NCBI RefSeq assembly: GCF_006385705.1
Contig: NZ_VFRQ01000006.1
Span: 62,001 to 126,000, forward strand
DNA length: 64,000 nucleotides
Origin: Pontibacter mangrovi
GTDB taxonomy: Bacteria > Bacteroidota > Bacteroidia > Cytophagales > Hymenobacteraceae
Direction: 5' to 3'
Shown here: piece after piece, positions 26,111 through 34,298 of the stretch
Numbering within the stretch: the stretch's first letter is position 1
Layout of the letters: every line of letters begins with the position of its first letter
Notes under the pieces: model-generated
Told to the model about the DNA's origin: nothing
The model's database searches: none
The model's input: the letters and a program-made list of their open reading frames with translations, nothing else
Made by a program: the position numbers and the translations under genes

Positions 26111-27589
26111 ATGTCTCCAACCCTTATCATAGGCCTGATTGTCGCCTATTTCTGTATTCTGATCTTTATCTCGTATCTCACCAGCCGCAACACCGACTCT
26201 GAGACGTTTTTCCTGGCCAACCGCTCCTCCCCGTGGTATGTGGTGGCCTTCGGTATGATCGGCACCTCGCTTTCCGGGGTCACCTTTGTTTCTATTCCGG
26301 GGATGGTGGCCGGGGCGCAGTTCTCTTACCTGCAGTTTGTGCTGGGTTACCTGCTGGGCTATTTCGTGATTGCCACCGTGCTCATGCCGCTCTACTACCG
26401 CATGAACCTGGTGTCGATCTATACTTACCTGGAGCAGCGCTTCGGGTGGTGGTCTTATAAAACCGGGGCGGCCTTCTTCCTGCTATCCCGCACCTTGGGA
26501 GCCGCTATCCGCCTGTTTCTGGTGGCAGGCGTGCTGCAGCTGGCCGTTTTCGACGAGCTAGGCGTTCCCTTCTCTATTTCCGTGATCATCACCATCGCCC
26601 TGATCTGGGTGTATACCTTCCGGGGGGGCATGAAAACCATCATCTGGACAGACACCTTCCAGACAACGGCCATGCTGGTGGCGGTGGGCACCAGCATCTG
26701 GCTTATCTCCGATGAGCTGAACCTGGGCTTCCAGGGCATTGTGGACACGATCAAAGCCAGCGACTATTCGCAGGTGTTCTACTGGGACGTAAAAGACAGC
26801 AAGTACTTCTTTAAGCAGTTCTTCTCCGGCGCTTTCATTGCCATTGTGATGACAGGCCTGGACCAGGACATGATGCAGAAAAACCTGAGCTGCAAGAACA
26901 TCGGCGATGCACAGAAAAACATGTTCTGGTTCAGCATCATCCTTGTTTTCGTGAATATCCTGTTCCTGGCGCTGGGTGCCCTGCTGTATGTGTACGCACA
27001 GGCTAAAGGCATTGCCCTGCCAGCCAGCGGCGACGACGTGTTCCCGTTCCTGGCCCTCAACCACTTCACCTACTTTGCCGGCATCGTGTTTATACTTGGC
27101 ATTATCGCCATCACCTATGCCTCCGCCGACTCGGCCCTCACGGCACTCACCACCTCCTTCTGCGTGGACTTCCTCAACTTTAAGGACCGCCCGGAGCAGG
27201 AGCGTGTGCGCCTGCGCTATATCGTGCATGCGGGCATTTCCCTGGTGATGGTGCTGGTGATCATTGCTTTTGACATCCTGAACGATGACAGCGTGGTAAC
27301 GGCCGTGTTTAAGGTGGCGGGCTATACGTACGGGCCGCTGCTGGGCCTCTACAGCTTCGGCATCTACACCAAACGGGCCGTACGCGACCGGTTCGTACCC
27401 ATTGTCTGCACCGTGGCGCCGCTGCTGACCTTTATCCTCAGCTACAACTCCACGGACTGGTTCTGGGGCTATGAGTTCGGCTTTGAGGTACTGATCCTCA
27501 ACGGCTTCCTTACCTTTGTTGGCCTGATGGCCGTGACGTCCGGAAAAATTGACGAGCTGGAGCTGGCACAGGAGCAGCAGACAGCCTAA
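26111..27589 (+). CDS. Sodium:solute symporter (SSS) family protein
   Basis: A 492-residue transporter with about 13 membrane helices. The N-terminal region (ETFFLANRSSPWYVVAFGMIGTSLSGVTF, about 31-59) and the later AITYASADSALTAL (about 336-349) are SSS/LeuT-fold signatures. The serine-rich sodium site is intact by eye. Substrates in the family range from sugars to amino acids and sialic acid, and cannot be chosen here. It is monocistronic, with its own candidate promoter and a good terminator. A second, more distant SSS gene lies at 32.4 kb. Confidence 0.92.
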   Translation: MSPTLIIGLIVAYFCILIFISYLTSRNTDSETFFLANRSSPWYVVAFGMIGTSLSGVTFVSIPGMVAGAQFSYLQFVLGYLLGYFVIATVLMPLYYRMNLVSIYTYLEQRFGWWSYKTGAAFFLLSRTLGAAIRLFLVAGVLQLAVFDELGVPFSISVIITIALIWVYTFRGGMKTIIWTDTFQTTAMLVAVGTSIWLISDELNLGFQGIVDTIKASDYSQVFYWDVKDSKYFFKQFFSGAFIAIVMTGLDQDMMQKNLSCKNIGDAQKNMFWFSIILVFVNILFLALGALLYVYAQAKGIALPASGDDVFPFLALNHFTYFAGIVFILGIIAITYASADSALTALTTSFCVDFLNFKDRPEQERVRLRYIVHAGISLVMVLVIIAFDILNDDSVVTAVFKVAGYTYGPLLGLYSFGIYTKRAVRDRFVPIVCTVAPLLTFILSYNSTDWFWGYEFGFEVLILNGFLTFVGLMAVTSGKIDELELAQEQQTA

Positions 27590-27611
27590 ACGCACAAAGT
27601 TATACTTTCCC

Positions 27612-27650
27612 ATACCCTCCCCTGCCCCGCGCAGCGGAGGGTATTTTTTT
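27612..27650 (+). terminator. Intrinsic terminator after the SSS gene
   Basis: The 9-bp stem ATACCCTCC/GGAGGGTAT (27612-27620 with 27636-27644) is followed by seven T residues. Confidence 0.87.
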
Positions 27651-27897
27651 GGCTCGTGCTGCTGCCCTGCCTTTCGGGACAGTACGCGATGTAAAAGATA
27701 TGCAGCTGCAGTAAGCGGGCAGCACAAGCGAAGCGGCAACAAAGCTTCCTAACTTTGCCACATATTGCTTACATTTGCAATATTTTTCCGGTATGATGGC
27801 ATTATACGGCCGGCTTGGCTGTTATAAGACCATACCTGGGGCATAAGGCCGGTAAATGCCGGACAGGGCCCTTCACCACATTTAGCATAAACTATTA
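27651..27897. other. Intergenic region before the ABC exporter gene
   Basis: With the terminator to its left, this makes a stretch of 308 bases without a gene. It holds an AT-rich hairpin (ATATTGC/GCAATAT, 27762-27768 with 27777-27783) followed by TTTTT. Overlapping it is TACATTTG (27770-27777), a match to the Bacteroidota -7 element TAnnTTTG. One of these may be the promoter of the exporter gene. Nothing else stands out. Confidence 0.45.
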
Positions 27898-29718
27898 ATG
27901 GCAAAACGCGGATTCGGGTCTGGCAGCGGCGAACAAGAGAAAGAAGGCAGAAAGAAAATCACCAAAGAGAGCTTTCGCCGGGGCCTGCGGATATTCAGCT
28001 ACGTGCTTCCTTACAAGTATAAATTCATTGTCGGCCTGGTGTTCCTCGCGCTGTCCAGCCTGACGATGATGGCCTTCCCCTACCTGGTGGGCAAGCTTTT
28101 CGACTCCTCTGCCGACACTGCCAGCGCGCCGCTGCAAAACATCAACATGATTGCCCTGGGCCTTTTTGCCGTCATCCTGCTGCAGGGCATCTTCTCGTTT
28201 TGCAGGGTATACTTTTTTGCGCAGGTAAGCGAGAACGCCGTGGCTAACATCCGCCGCGACCTCTACAGCAAATTTGTGCAGCTGCCCATCTCTTTTTATG
28301 AGAAACGCCGCGTGGGCGAGATCACCAGCCGCATCACCACCGATGTGGCCCAGGTGCAGGATGCCATGTCCATTACGCTGGCAGAGCTTTTCCGGCAGGT
28401 CACCACGCTCCTGGTAGGCGTTGTCGTGATCATGTGGATGTCTATCAAGCTGTCGCTGTTCATGCTAGCTACTTTCCCGGTGCTGGTGGCGCTGGCGCTG
28501 GTGTTTGGCCGTAAGATCAAGATGCTATCGAAGAAAACGCAGGACGAGCTGGCCAACACCAACGTGATTGTGGAGGAGACGCTGCAGGCCATTAACACGG
28601 TAAAAGCCTTTACAAACGAGATGTTTGAGGTGGGCCGCTACAGAAGCACCCTGGACAAAGCCGTTAAAACAGCCATCAAGGGCGCCTATTACCGCGGCGC
28701 TTTCATCACCTTCATCATTGTAGGCCTTTTCGGGGGCATTATCCTGGTGATCTGGTATGGGGCGACGCTGGTGGCTAACGGGGAAATTGCCCGTGGCGAA
28801 CTGGTTTCCTTTGTGCTCTATACCGTGTTCATAGGCGCCTCTGTGGGCGGCCTGGGCGACTTGTACGGCAAGGTGCAGGCGGCATTGGGCGCTACCGAGC
28901 GCATCCTGGAGATACTGCAGGAGCCTGAAGAACCGACCGACAAAAGTATAAAAGCGCTGGGCGAGGTACCGCGCGTAAGCGGGGACATCAGCTACAGGCA
29001 CGTGGCCTTCTCCTACCCTACCCGCCCCGACATACAGGTGCTGCGCGACATCAGCTTTAACGTGAGAGCCGGCGAGAAGGCGGCACTGGTAGGTCCTAGC
29101 GGCGCCGGCAAGTCCACCATCATCCAGCTGCTCATGCGCTTTTACGACATCCAGGGCGGCGGCATCAAAGTAGACGGCAAGGACATCCGGGATATCAGCA
29201 TGACCGAGCTGCGCGCAAACATTGGCGTGGTGCCGCAGGAAGTGCTGCTGTTTGGCGGCACGATACGCGAAAACATTGCCTATGGCCGCCCGCAAGCCAC
29301 AGAAGCCGAGATCACAGCGGCTGCCCGTAAAGCCAACGCCTACGATTTCATCCAGTCCTTCCCCGAAGGCTTTGACACCCTGGTGGGCGAGCGCGGCATT
29401 AAACTCTCCGGCGGTCAGCGCCAGCGCATCGCCATTGCCCGGGCCATCCTTAAAAACCCGGCCATCCTGATCCTGGATGAGGCTACCAGCGCCCTGGACT
29501 CAGAGTCCGAGCACCTGGTGCAGCAGGCTATGGACGAGCTGATGAAAGGCCGCACCACGATTGTGATCGCCCACCGCCTGGCCACTATCCGTAAGGTAGA
29601 TAAGATTCTGGTGATTGAAAACGGCGAGATTGTGGAAGAAGGCTCGCACGAGGAGCTCTCGGAGAACCCGGAAGGCATGTACGCCAACCTGCTGCGCCTG
29701 CAGTTTGAACTAAGCTAA
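27898..29718 (+). CDS. ABC exporter, fused permease-ATPase (MsbA-like)
   Basis: A 606-residue half-transporter that should work as a homodimer. The transmembrane domain (about 30-330) has six helices. It is followed by an ATPase with Walker A GPSGAGKST near 398-406, LSGGQRQR near 502-509, Walker B ILILDEATSALD near 522-533, and switch histidine AHRLA near 560. It most resembles MsbA/BmrA lipid and multidrug exporters of Bacteroidota. The lipid or drug is not readable. The N-terminal 30 residues are highly charged. It ends at a long perfect hairpin. Confidence 0.93.
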   Translation: MAKRGFGSGSGEQEKEGRKKITKESFRRGLRIFSYVLPYKYKFIVGLVFLALSSLTMMAFPYLVGKLFDSSADTASAPLQNINMIALGLFAVILLQGIFSFCRVYFFAQVSENAVANIRRDLYSKFVQLPISFYEKRRVGEITSRITTDVAQVQDAMSITLAELFRQVTTLLVGVVVIMWMSIKLSLFMLATFPVLVALALVFGRKIKMLSKKTQDELANTNVIVEETLQAINTVKAFTNEMFEVGRYRSTLDKAVKTAIKGAYYRGAFITFIIVGLFGGIILVIWYGATLVANGEIARGELVSFVLYTVFIGASVGGLGDLYGKVQAALGATERILEILQEPEEPTDKSIKALGEVPRVSGDISYRHVAFSYPTRPDIQVLRDISFNVRAGEKAALVGPSGAGKSTIIQLLMRFYDIQGGGIKVDGKDIRDISMTELRANIGVVPQEVLLFGGTIRENIAYGRPQATEAEITAAARKANAYDFIQSFPEGFDTLVGERGIKLSGGQRQRIAIARAILKNPAILILDEATSALDSESEHLVQQAMDELMKGRTTIVIAHRLATIRKVDKILVIENGEIVEEGSHEELSENPEGMYANLLRLQFELS

Positions 29719-29736
29719 CGCCAGGCCCAGGTGCCG

Positions 29737-29785
29737 AAGTATAAAATCCTACTGTAGCGAGGCCTGCCGTAGGATTTTATACTTT
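29737..29785 (+). terminator. Terminator with a perfect 16-bp stem that contains the AAGTATA motif
   Basis: The arms 29737-29752 and 29769-29784 are perfectly complementary over 16 bases, from AAGTATA at the outer end to CCTAC at the loop. The loop is 16 bases. The right arm supplies a short T-rich stretch, but the outer 10 bp are almost all A/T. It lies 18 bases after the ABC exporter stop. Transcription termination is the likely role. The outer arms are the motif discussed in the findings. Confidence 0.72.
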
Positions 29786-29787
29786 GT

Positions 29788-29797
29788 GGCTATACTT
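29788..29797 (+). promoter_or_regulatory. Candidate promoter element containing TATACTTTTG
   Basis: TATACTTTTG includes TACTTTTG, which fits TAnnTTTG, and ends about 28 bases before the ATG at 29825. It is also a copy of the widespread TATACTT motif, so a promoter role is uncertain. Confidence 0.3.
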
Positions 29798-29824
29798 TTG
29801 GCGATATTTGCGTATAACCGGCCC

Positions 29825-30355
29825 ATGCACCCTCTCCCTCGACGCCCCCTACCCCTTCGCGTACTCACGCTTTTGCTTCTGTTCCTGCCCCTGCTGACAC
29901 AGGCACAGCGGTACCCCGGCACCTTTACTGCCCGCAACGCCGCCTACCTGGAAATCAGCGGCACCTCCGATACCTACTCCTTTAACCTGGACCGCATCGT
30001 TTACCAGCACTCTGTTTTTAAAACTGCCGTGCGCGCCGGCATCGGCACCAACCTCTTTTTTCAGGAGGGAGAGCCCGGCGTGTACCCCATCGTGCCACTG
30101 GAGCTGCTGGGCCTGGTAGGCGCCACGGAAAACCACCTGGAAGTGGGCCTGGGCTACACCCGCCGCTTTACCGACCACCCGGACCTGATGCGCCACATGT
30201 ACTTTGCCCGCGTCGGGCTGCGCTACCAGCGGCCCAAGGGCGGCCTGCTGGTGCGGCTGGCGGTAACGCCATTCGTGTCTCCGGAGAACAAGAGCGATAC
30301 GCCGGGCCTGCCCGTGGTGCCCCGGTTTGGCCTGAGCGTTGGCCGCAGCTTTTAG
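29825..30355 (+). CDS. Secreted protein of unknown function, probable outer-membrane beta-barrel
   Basis: About 176 residues when started at 29825 (MHPLPRRPLPLRVLTLLLLF), which puts a clean signal peptide at the N-terminus ending near LTQAQR. An open frame 13 codons longer is less likely. The mature part alternates polar and hydrophobic residues (AVRAGIGTNLFF, HLEVGLGYTRRF, FARVGLRYQRP, LLVRLAVTPFVS) and ends RFGLSVGRSF. A final phenylalanine and this strand pattern suggest a small outer-membrane barrel. No named family is recognised. Confidence 0.72.
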   Translation: MHPLPRRPLPLRVLTLLLLFLPLLTQAQRYPGTFTARNAAYLEISGTSDTYSFNLDRIVYQHSVFKTAVRAGIGTNLFFQEGEPGVYPIVPLELLGLVGATENHLEVGLGYTRRFTDHPDLMRHMYFARVGLRYQRPKGGLLVRLAVTPFVSPENKSDTPGLPVVPRFGLSVGRSF

Positions 30356-30448
30356 GGCATCTGCCGGTAAATTCCGGGAGGCACTGCATGACAGGCAGCA
30401 AAGTATTTTATACCTTTATACCTATAGCAAAACCTCAAGTATAGAACC

Positions 30449-31318
30449 ATGAAGAAAAGAATCATCGGCTTTGCCCTTTCCGCCGCCCTGATGCTGGGGG
30501 CAGGTGCCCTGCAGGCACAAGGAATCAAGATGCCGGCCGCCAGCCCTTCGCAAAAAGTGGAGCAGGCCGTGGGCCTGGGCACCATCCAGGTGGATTACTC
30601 CCGCCCCTCGATGAAGGGCCGCGAGATATTCGGGGAACTGGTGCCATATGATAAGTTGTGGCGCACCGGCGCGAATGCCTCCACCAAGATAAAATTCACA
30701 GAGGATGTAACGGTTGAAGGCAATAAAGTGCCCGCCGGCGAGTATGCCCTCTACACCATTCCGGGCAAAGACACCTGGACCATCATCATCCACAAAAACA
30801 CCAAGCACTGGGGCGACGGCGGCCCGGACTATAACCCGGCCGAGGATTTGGTGCGCTTCGAGGTGAAACCGCAGCAGAACCCACGCGAAGTCGAGTCTTT
30901 CACCATCAACTTCGCCAACGTGAAACCGGATGCAACGGACGTGGAAATCCTCTGGGACAACACCATCGTTCCGTTTACCGTGGAGACCGATGTGGACAGC
31001 AAGGTGATGGCGCAGATACAGGAGCAGGTGGTAAAACCGGCCAGCGTGAACCCGAACCTGTACGCCGCCGCGGCCAGCTATTACTTCGAGAACGGGCACG
31101 ACCTGAAGCAGGCCTATACCTGGATGAAAAAAGCCAACGAGAAAGATCCCAAATACTGGAACGTGCACACGCAGGCAAAGATGGAGGCCAAAATGAAGAA
31201 CTACAAAGCCGCCATCAAAACCGCCGAGAAATCCAGGGAGCTGGCACAGGCCGCCCACAACGACGACTATGTGCGCCTCAACGACCAGGCCATCGCCGAG
31301 TGGAAATCCATGAAATAA
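30449..31318 (+). CDS. DUF2911 domain protein, secreted
   Basis: 289 residues with a signal peptide ending near AGALQAQG. The DUF2911 domain spans about 28-180, including VDYSRPSMKGREIFGELVPYDKLWRTGANAST (about 52-83) and VPAGEYALYTIPG (near 98-110). The C-terminal 100 residues are helical and TPR-like (YAAAASYYFENGHDLKQAYTWMKKA). The family is very common in Bacteroidota and its function is unknown. The protein would be periplasmic or surface-exposed. It is a single gene ended by a strong terminator. Confidence 0.92.
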   Translation: MKKRIIGFALSAALMLGAGALQAQGIKMPAASPSQKVEQAVGLGTIQVDYSRPSMKGREIFGELVPYDKLWRTGANASTKIKFTEDVTVEGNKVPAGEYALYTIPGKDTWTIIIHKNTKHWGDGGPDYNPAEDLVRFEVKPQQNPREVESFTINFANVKPDATDVEILWDNTIVPFTVETDVDSKVMAQIQEQVVKPASVNPNLYAAAASYYFENGHDLKQAYTWMKKANEKDPKYWNVHTQAKMEAKMKNYKAAIKTAEKSRELAQAAHNDDYVRLNDQAIAEWKSMK

Positions 31319-31346
31319 AGCTATCTTTGTTTTTACCGTATAAAGG

Positions 31347-31377
31347 AGCCTCCGGAGTATAATCCGGAGGCTTTTTC
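31347..31377 (+). terminator. Intrinsic terminator after the DUF2911 gene
   Basis: The 10-bp perfect stem AGCCTCCGGA/TCCGGAGGCT (31347-31356 with 31363-31372) with a 6-base loop is followed by T5. Confidence 0.92.
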
Positions 31378-31401
31378 GTGGTACTATAACGTAAGAACCT
31401 G

Positions 31402-32316
31402 TTGGAAGAGAAGAAGCATTCGGAAGAGCACCTGGGCCCGGCCCGGGAGTATTGGTGGAACGAGGATTACCTGGAGCTGCTGGCTGAGCGCCTCTACCTG
31501 CCTTATATACAGACGCTGGTGGACATTGGCTGCGGCAAGGGCATGATGGGCTTCCGGTTCTCCAGATACATGCCGGCGGGCGGCAAAGTATACGGCGTGG
31601 ACTATGAGCCCGGCTATATTGCGGAGGCAAGGCAGCGGGCGCAGAGCGAGTTTGGCCACAACAACATCGACTATGCCTTTAAGGTGGGCAACGCCGACAA
31701 CATTCCCCTGCCCGACAATATTGCCGACGTAACGCTTTGCCAGACGCTGCTGATCCACGTGAAAAACCCGCAGCGCGTGATACAGGAGATGATCCGGGTA
31801 ACCAAGCCAGGCGGCTGGGTGGTGGCCCTGGAGCCCAACAACCTCGTCCCCAACCTCATGTTCGACCGCTACGGCGAGACTGACTACAACGTGGAGGCCA
31901 TGCTGGAGGTGCTGGAGGTGAAGCTGCGCATCGAGAAAGGCAAAAAACAGCTGGGCGAAGGCTTTAACTCGCTGGGCGATGTGGTGCCGGACCTGTTCCT
32001 GAAGGCTGGCCTGAAAGATGTGAAAGTATGGATCTCGGATAAAGCCCTTTCCATCATCCCGCCCTACGATACGCAGGAAAAGATCATGCGCGTGGAGCAG
32101 ATGCTCAACTGGATAGAATCCGAGGCCATGGGCTATGACTACCAGGACAACCTGAACTACTTTATGGCCGGCGGCGGCGACAAGGAAAAGTTTGACGCCT
32201 ACTGGCAAAAGCTGCTCTACAACAAGATCATGCTCAAAGAGAAGCTAAAGAACGAAGAATACGTGTCAGCTGGCGGAAGCCTGGTCTACATTGTGGCGGC
32301 GCAGAAGCCAAGGTAG
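31402..32316 (+). CDS. Class I SAM-dependent methyltransferase
   Basis: About 304 residues. Motif I is LVDIGCGKGMMGF (about 39-51). GVDYEPGYI near 67 binds the SAM ribose, and a VTLCQTLLIHVKNP motif follows near 107. The C-terminal 120 residues are an extra helical region. No ATG fits at the N-terminus; TTG at 31402 is the likely start, 25 bases beyond the preceding terminator, so the leader is very short. The target is unknown. It converges with the second SSS gene, 53 bases away, with only a T-rich run between. Confidence 0.83.
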   Translation: MEEKKHSEEHLGPAREYWWNEDYLELLAERLYLPYIQTLVDIGCGKGMMGFRFSRYMPAGGKVYGVDYEPGYIAEARQRAQSEFGHNNIDYAFKVGNADNIPLPDNIADVTLCQTLLIHVKNPQRVIQEMIRVTKPGGWVVALEPNNLVPNLMFDRYGETDYNVEAMLEVLEVKLRIEKGKKQLGEGFNSLGDVVPDLFLKAGLKDVKVWISDKALSIIPPYDTQEKIMRVEQMLNWIESEAMGYDYQDNLNYFMAGGGDKEKFDAYWQKLLYNKIMLKEKLKNEEYVSAGGSLVYIVAAQKPR

Positions 32317-32369
32317 AATAGAGCGCTTTTTTTTATCGCATATTAAGGAGCATGGCGCAAGATCTATGT

Positions 32370-34073
32370 TTACGCCACGAGCTCCTTCTTTTTCTTTCCT
32401 ATCAGCCCCTGCAGTATAAACCCAAACAGGATCACGCCCAGGCACCCGATCACGTTGAACCACAGGAAGGCAATGTCTGTGAAGTAGTAGCAGTACAGCA
32501 CCACGGCCTCGGCAAGCAGGGCAGCGTAGAAAACGGCGTTGCCTTTGATGCGCTTAAAGTAAAAGGCCACAAGGAAAATCCCCAGGATGGTACCGTAGAA
32601 AATGGACCCGATGATGTTGACGGCCTGTATCAGGTTATCCAGCAGCGAGGCATAGGTGGCAAACAGGATGGCGATTCCCCCCCAGCCCGCCGTAAAGAGC
32701 TTCGAGGCCTTTACATAGTGGATGGGGCTGCCGTCCTGCTTTACCGAGCGCTTGTAGATATCGATGACCGTGGTGGAGGCCAGGGCGTTGAGCTCAGAGG
32801 CGGTGGAGGACATGGCGGCAGAGAAGATGACGGCCAGCAGCAGCCCCACCAGGCCGGCAGGCAGGTACTTCATCACAAAGGAGATAAACACATAGTCGGT
32901 GTCTCTGGTCTCTGCCTCGGGCACGGCCTTTTTAATCACGCCCTTCACCTGCTCGCGTACTTGCTTACCCACCGCCGTATAGGTATTTACCTGGCGTTGG
33001 GCAGCCGCGATGGCACCGGCATCCTCTGCCTTCAGGGCCGTAACCAGGTCCTGCACCGCCTCCTGCTTCTGCTCAAAAACACCTGCATACTCCGACTCCA
33101 GCCCGCGCAGCTCCTCGCCGTAGGGCGTGGCGTATACTTTGTTTTTGGCCGCCTCGTTAAAAAACGCGGGCGGCTGGTTAAACTGGTAAAACACAAACAC
33201 CATCACCCCGATAAACAGGATCAGGAACTGCATCGGGATCTTCAGCAGGCCGTTGAACAGCAGCCCCAGGCGGCTCTCGGCAATAGACCTGCCTCCCAGG
33301 TAGCGCGCCACCTGGCTTTGGTCGGTGCCGAAGTAGGAAAGCGCCAGGAAAAGCCCGCCTGTTATGCCCGACCAGAAATTATAGCGGTCATCCCAATCAA
33401 AGGAGAAGTCCACCACGTTCATCTTGCCCATTTTACCGGCTACGTTCACGGCATCCCCAAAACTCACGTGGTCGGGTAAGTAGCGCACCACCATGATGCC
33501 CGCCACGATCATTCCGCCCATCATCACGGCCATCTGCTGCTTTTGCGTCACGCTCACCGCCCGGGTGCCCCCCGACACGGTATACACGATCACCAGCATG
33601 CCAATTAGCAGGTTGGTCACCGTCAGGCTCCAGCCCAGCATCGTGGACAGGATGATAGCCGGCGCGTAGATGGTAATGCCGGCCGCCAGCCCGCGCTGCA
33701 CCAGGAACAGGAAGGCAGCCAGGGAGCGAGTTTTCAGGTCGAAGCGGTTTTCCAGGAACTCGTAGGCCGTGTATACCTTCAGCCTGTAGAAAATCGGGAT
33801 CACGGTGATGGAAATGATGACCATGGCAATGGGCAGCCCGAAGTAAAACTGCACAAAGCGCATCCCGTCTTCATAGGCCTGCCCCGGCGTAGACAGAAAC
33901 GTAATGGCGCTGGCCTGCGTGGCCATCACAGATAGGCCAATGGACCACCACTTCATGCTGTTATCGCCTTTCAGGTAACCTTCTATGTCTTTGCTGCCGC
34001 GCGTTTTCCAGACGCCGTAGCTCACAATAAAGCCAAGCGTGCCCAGCAGCACGATCCAGTCGAGCGGGCTCAT
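32370..34073 (-). CDS. Sodium:solute symporter (SSS) family protein
   Basis: 567 residues, about 13 membrane helices. Signatures include MATQASAITFLSTPGQAYEDGMRFVQFYFG (about 50-79) and SAAMSSTASELNAL (near 417-430). A hydrophilic insert of about 90 residues (about 300-395) distinguishes it from the shorter SSS protein at 26.1 kb. The family includes sugar and sialic-acid symporters. Its ATG overlaps the stop of a 48-residue single-helix protein (ATGA), so the two are translationally coupled. A large PIG-L deacetylase gene lies upstream on the same strand, hinting at an amino-sugar context, which is inference. Confidence 0.92.
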   Translation of the reverse strand: MSPLDWIVLLGTLGFIVSYGVWKTRGSKDIEGYLKGDNSMKWWSIGLSVMATQASAITFLSTPGQAYEDGMRFVQFYFGLPIAMVIISITVIPIFYRLKVYTAYEFLENRFDLKTRSLAAFLFLVQRGLAAGITIYAPAIILSTMLGWSLTVTNLLIGMLVIVYTVSGGTRAVSVTQKQQMAVMMGGMIVAGIMVVRYLPDHVSFGDAVNVAGKMGKMNVVDFSFDWDDRYNFWSGITGGLFLALSYFGTDQSQVARYLGGRSIAESRLGLLFNGLLKIPMQFLILFIGVMVFVFYQFNQPPAFFNEAAKNKVYATPYGEELRGLESEYAGVFEQKQEAVQDLVTALKAEDAGAIAAAQRQVNTYTAVGKQVREQVKGVIKKAVPEAETRDTDYVFISFVMKYLPAGLVGLLLAVIFSAAMSSTASELNALASTTVIDIYKRSVKQDGSPIHYVKASKLFTAGWGGIAILFATYASLLDNLIQAVNIIGSIFYGTILGIFLVAFYFKRIKGNAVFYAALLAEAVVLYCYYFTDIAFLWFNVIGCLGVILFGFILQGLIGKKKKELVA

Positions 34074-34216
34074 GCGTATAGCTTGGTAAGGAGGTAAAAC
34101 AGCAGGATCAGGAAAGCCAGGTTGCCCAGCACCAGCCAGTACATACCTGCCCAGCGCTTAAAGAAGGGCGGCTTTCCGATGGGGGTTTCTTCGACTGCAG
34201 GGCGTGTGTCTTTCAT
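34070..34216 (-). CDS. Small single-helix membrane protein coupled to the SSS symporter
   Basis: 48 residues from the ATG at 34216: a polar N-terminus (MKDTRPAVEETPIGKPPFFKRW) followed by one hydrophobic helix (about 26-45) and a short KLYA tail. Its stop overlaps the SSS start by 4 bases. Small one- or two-helix proteins are known to precede some solute symporters as partner subunits, so it may be a symporter accessory subunit. That is inference; no family is recognised. A longer start at 34267 is open but less likely. Confidence 0.7.
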   Translation of the reverse strand: MKDTRPAVEETPIGKPPFFKRWAGMYWLVLGNLAFLILLFYLLTKLYA

Positions 34217-34298
34217 TTTCTTAACAAAGTATAATCTGGCAAAGGACAAGGATTTAGATAAGAGCAATCGTCCTTTTCCAAAAAGTCTTCTGTCTGAT

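Noticed and set aside
26558..27742. 394-residue minus-strand frame inside the SSS gene
   Set aside because: It is antisense to a strong SSS gene, histidine- and glutamine-rich, with no hydrophobic or domain pattern.
27762..27787. AT-rich hairpin before the ABC exporter as a riboswitch
   Set aside because: It is a short 7-bp stem without a conserved aptamer-like core, and it overlaps a possible promoter element. It is better described as an unassigned hairpin.
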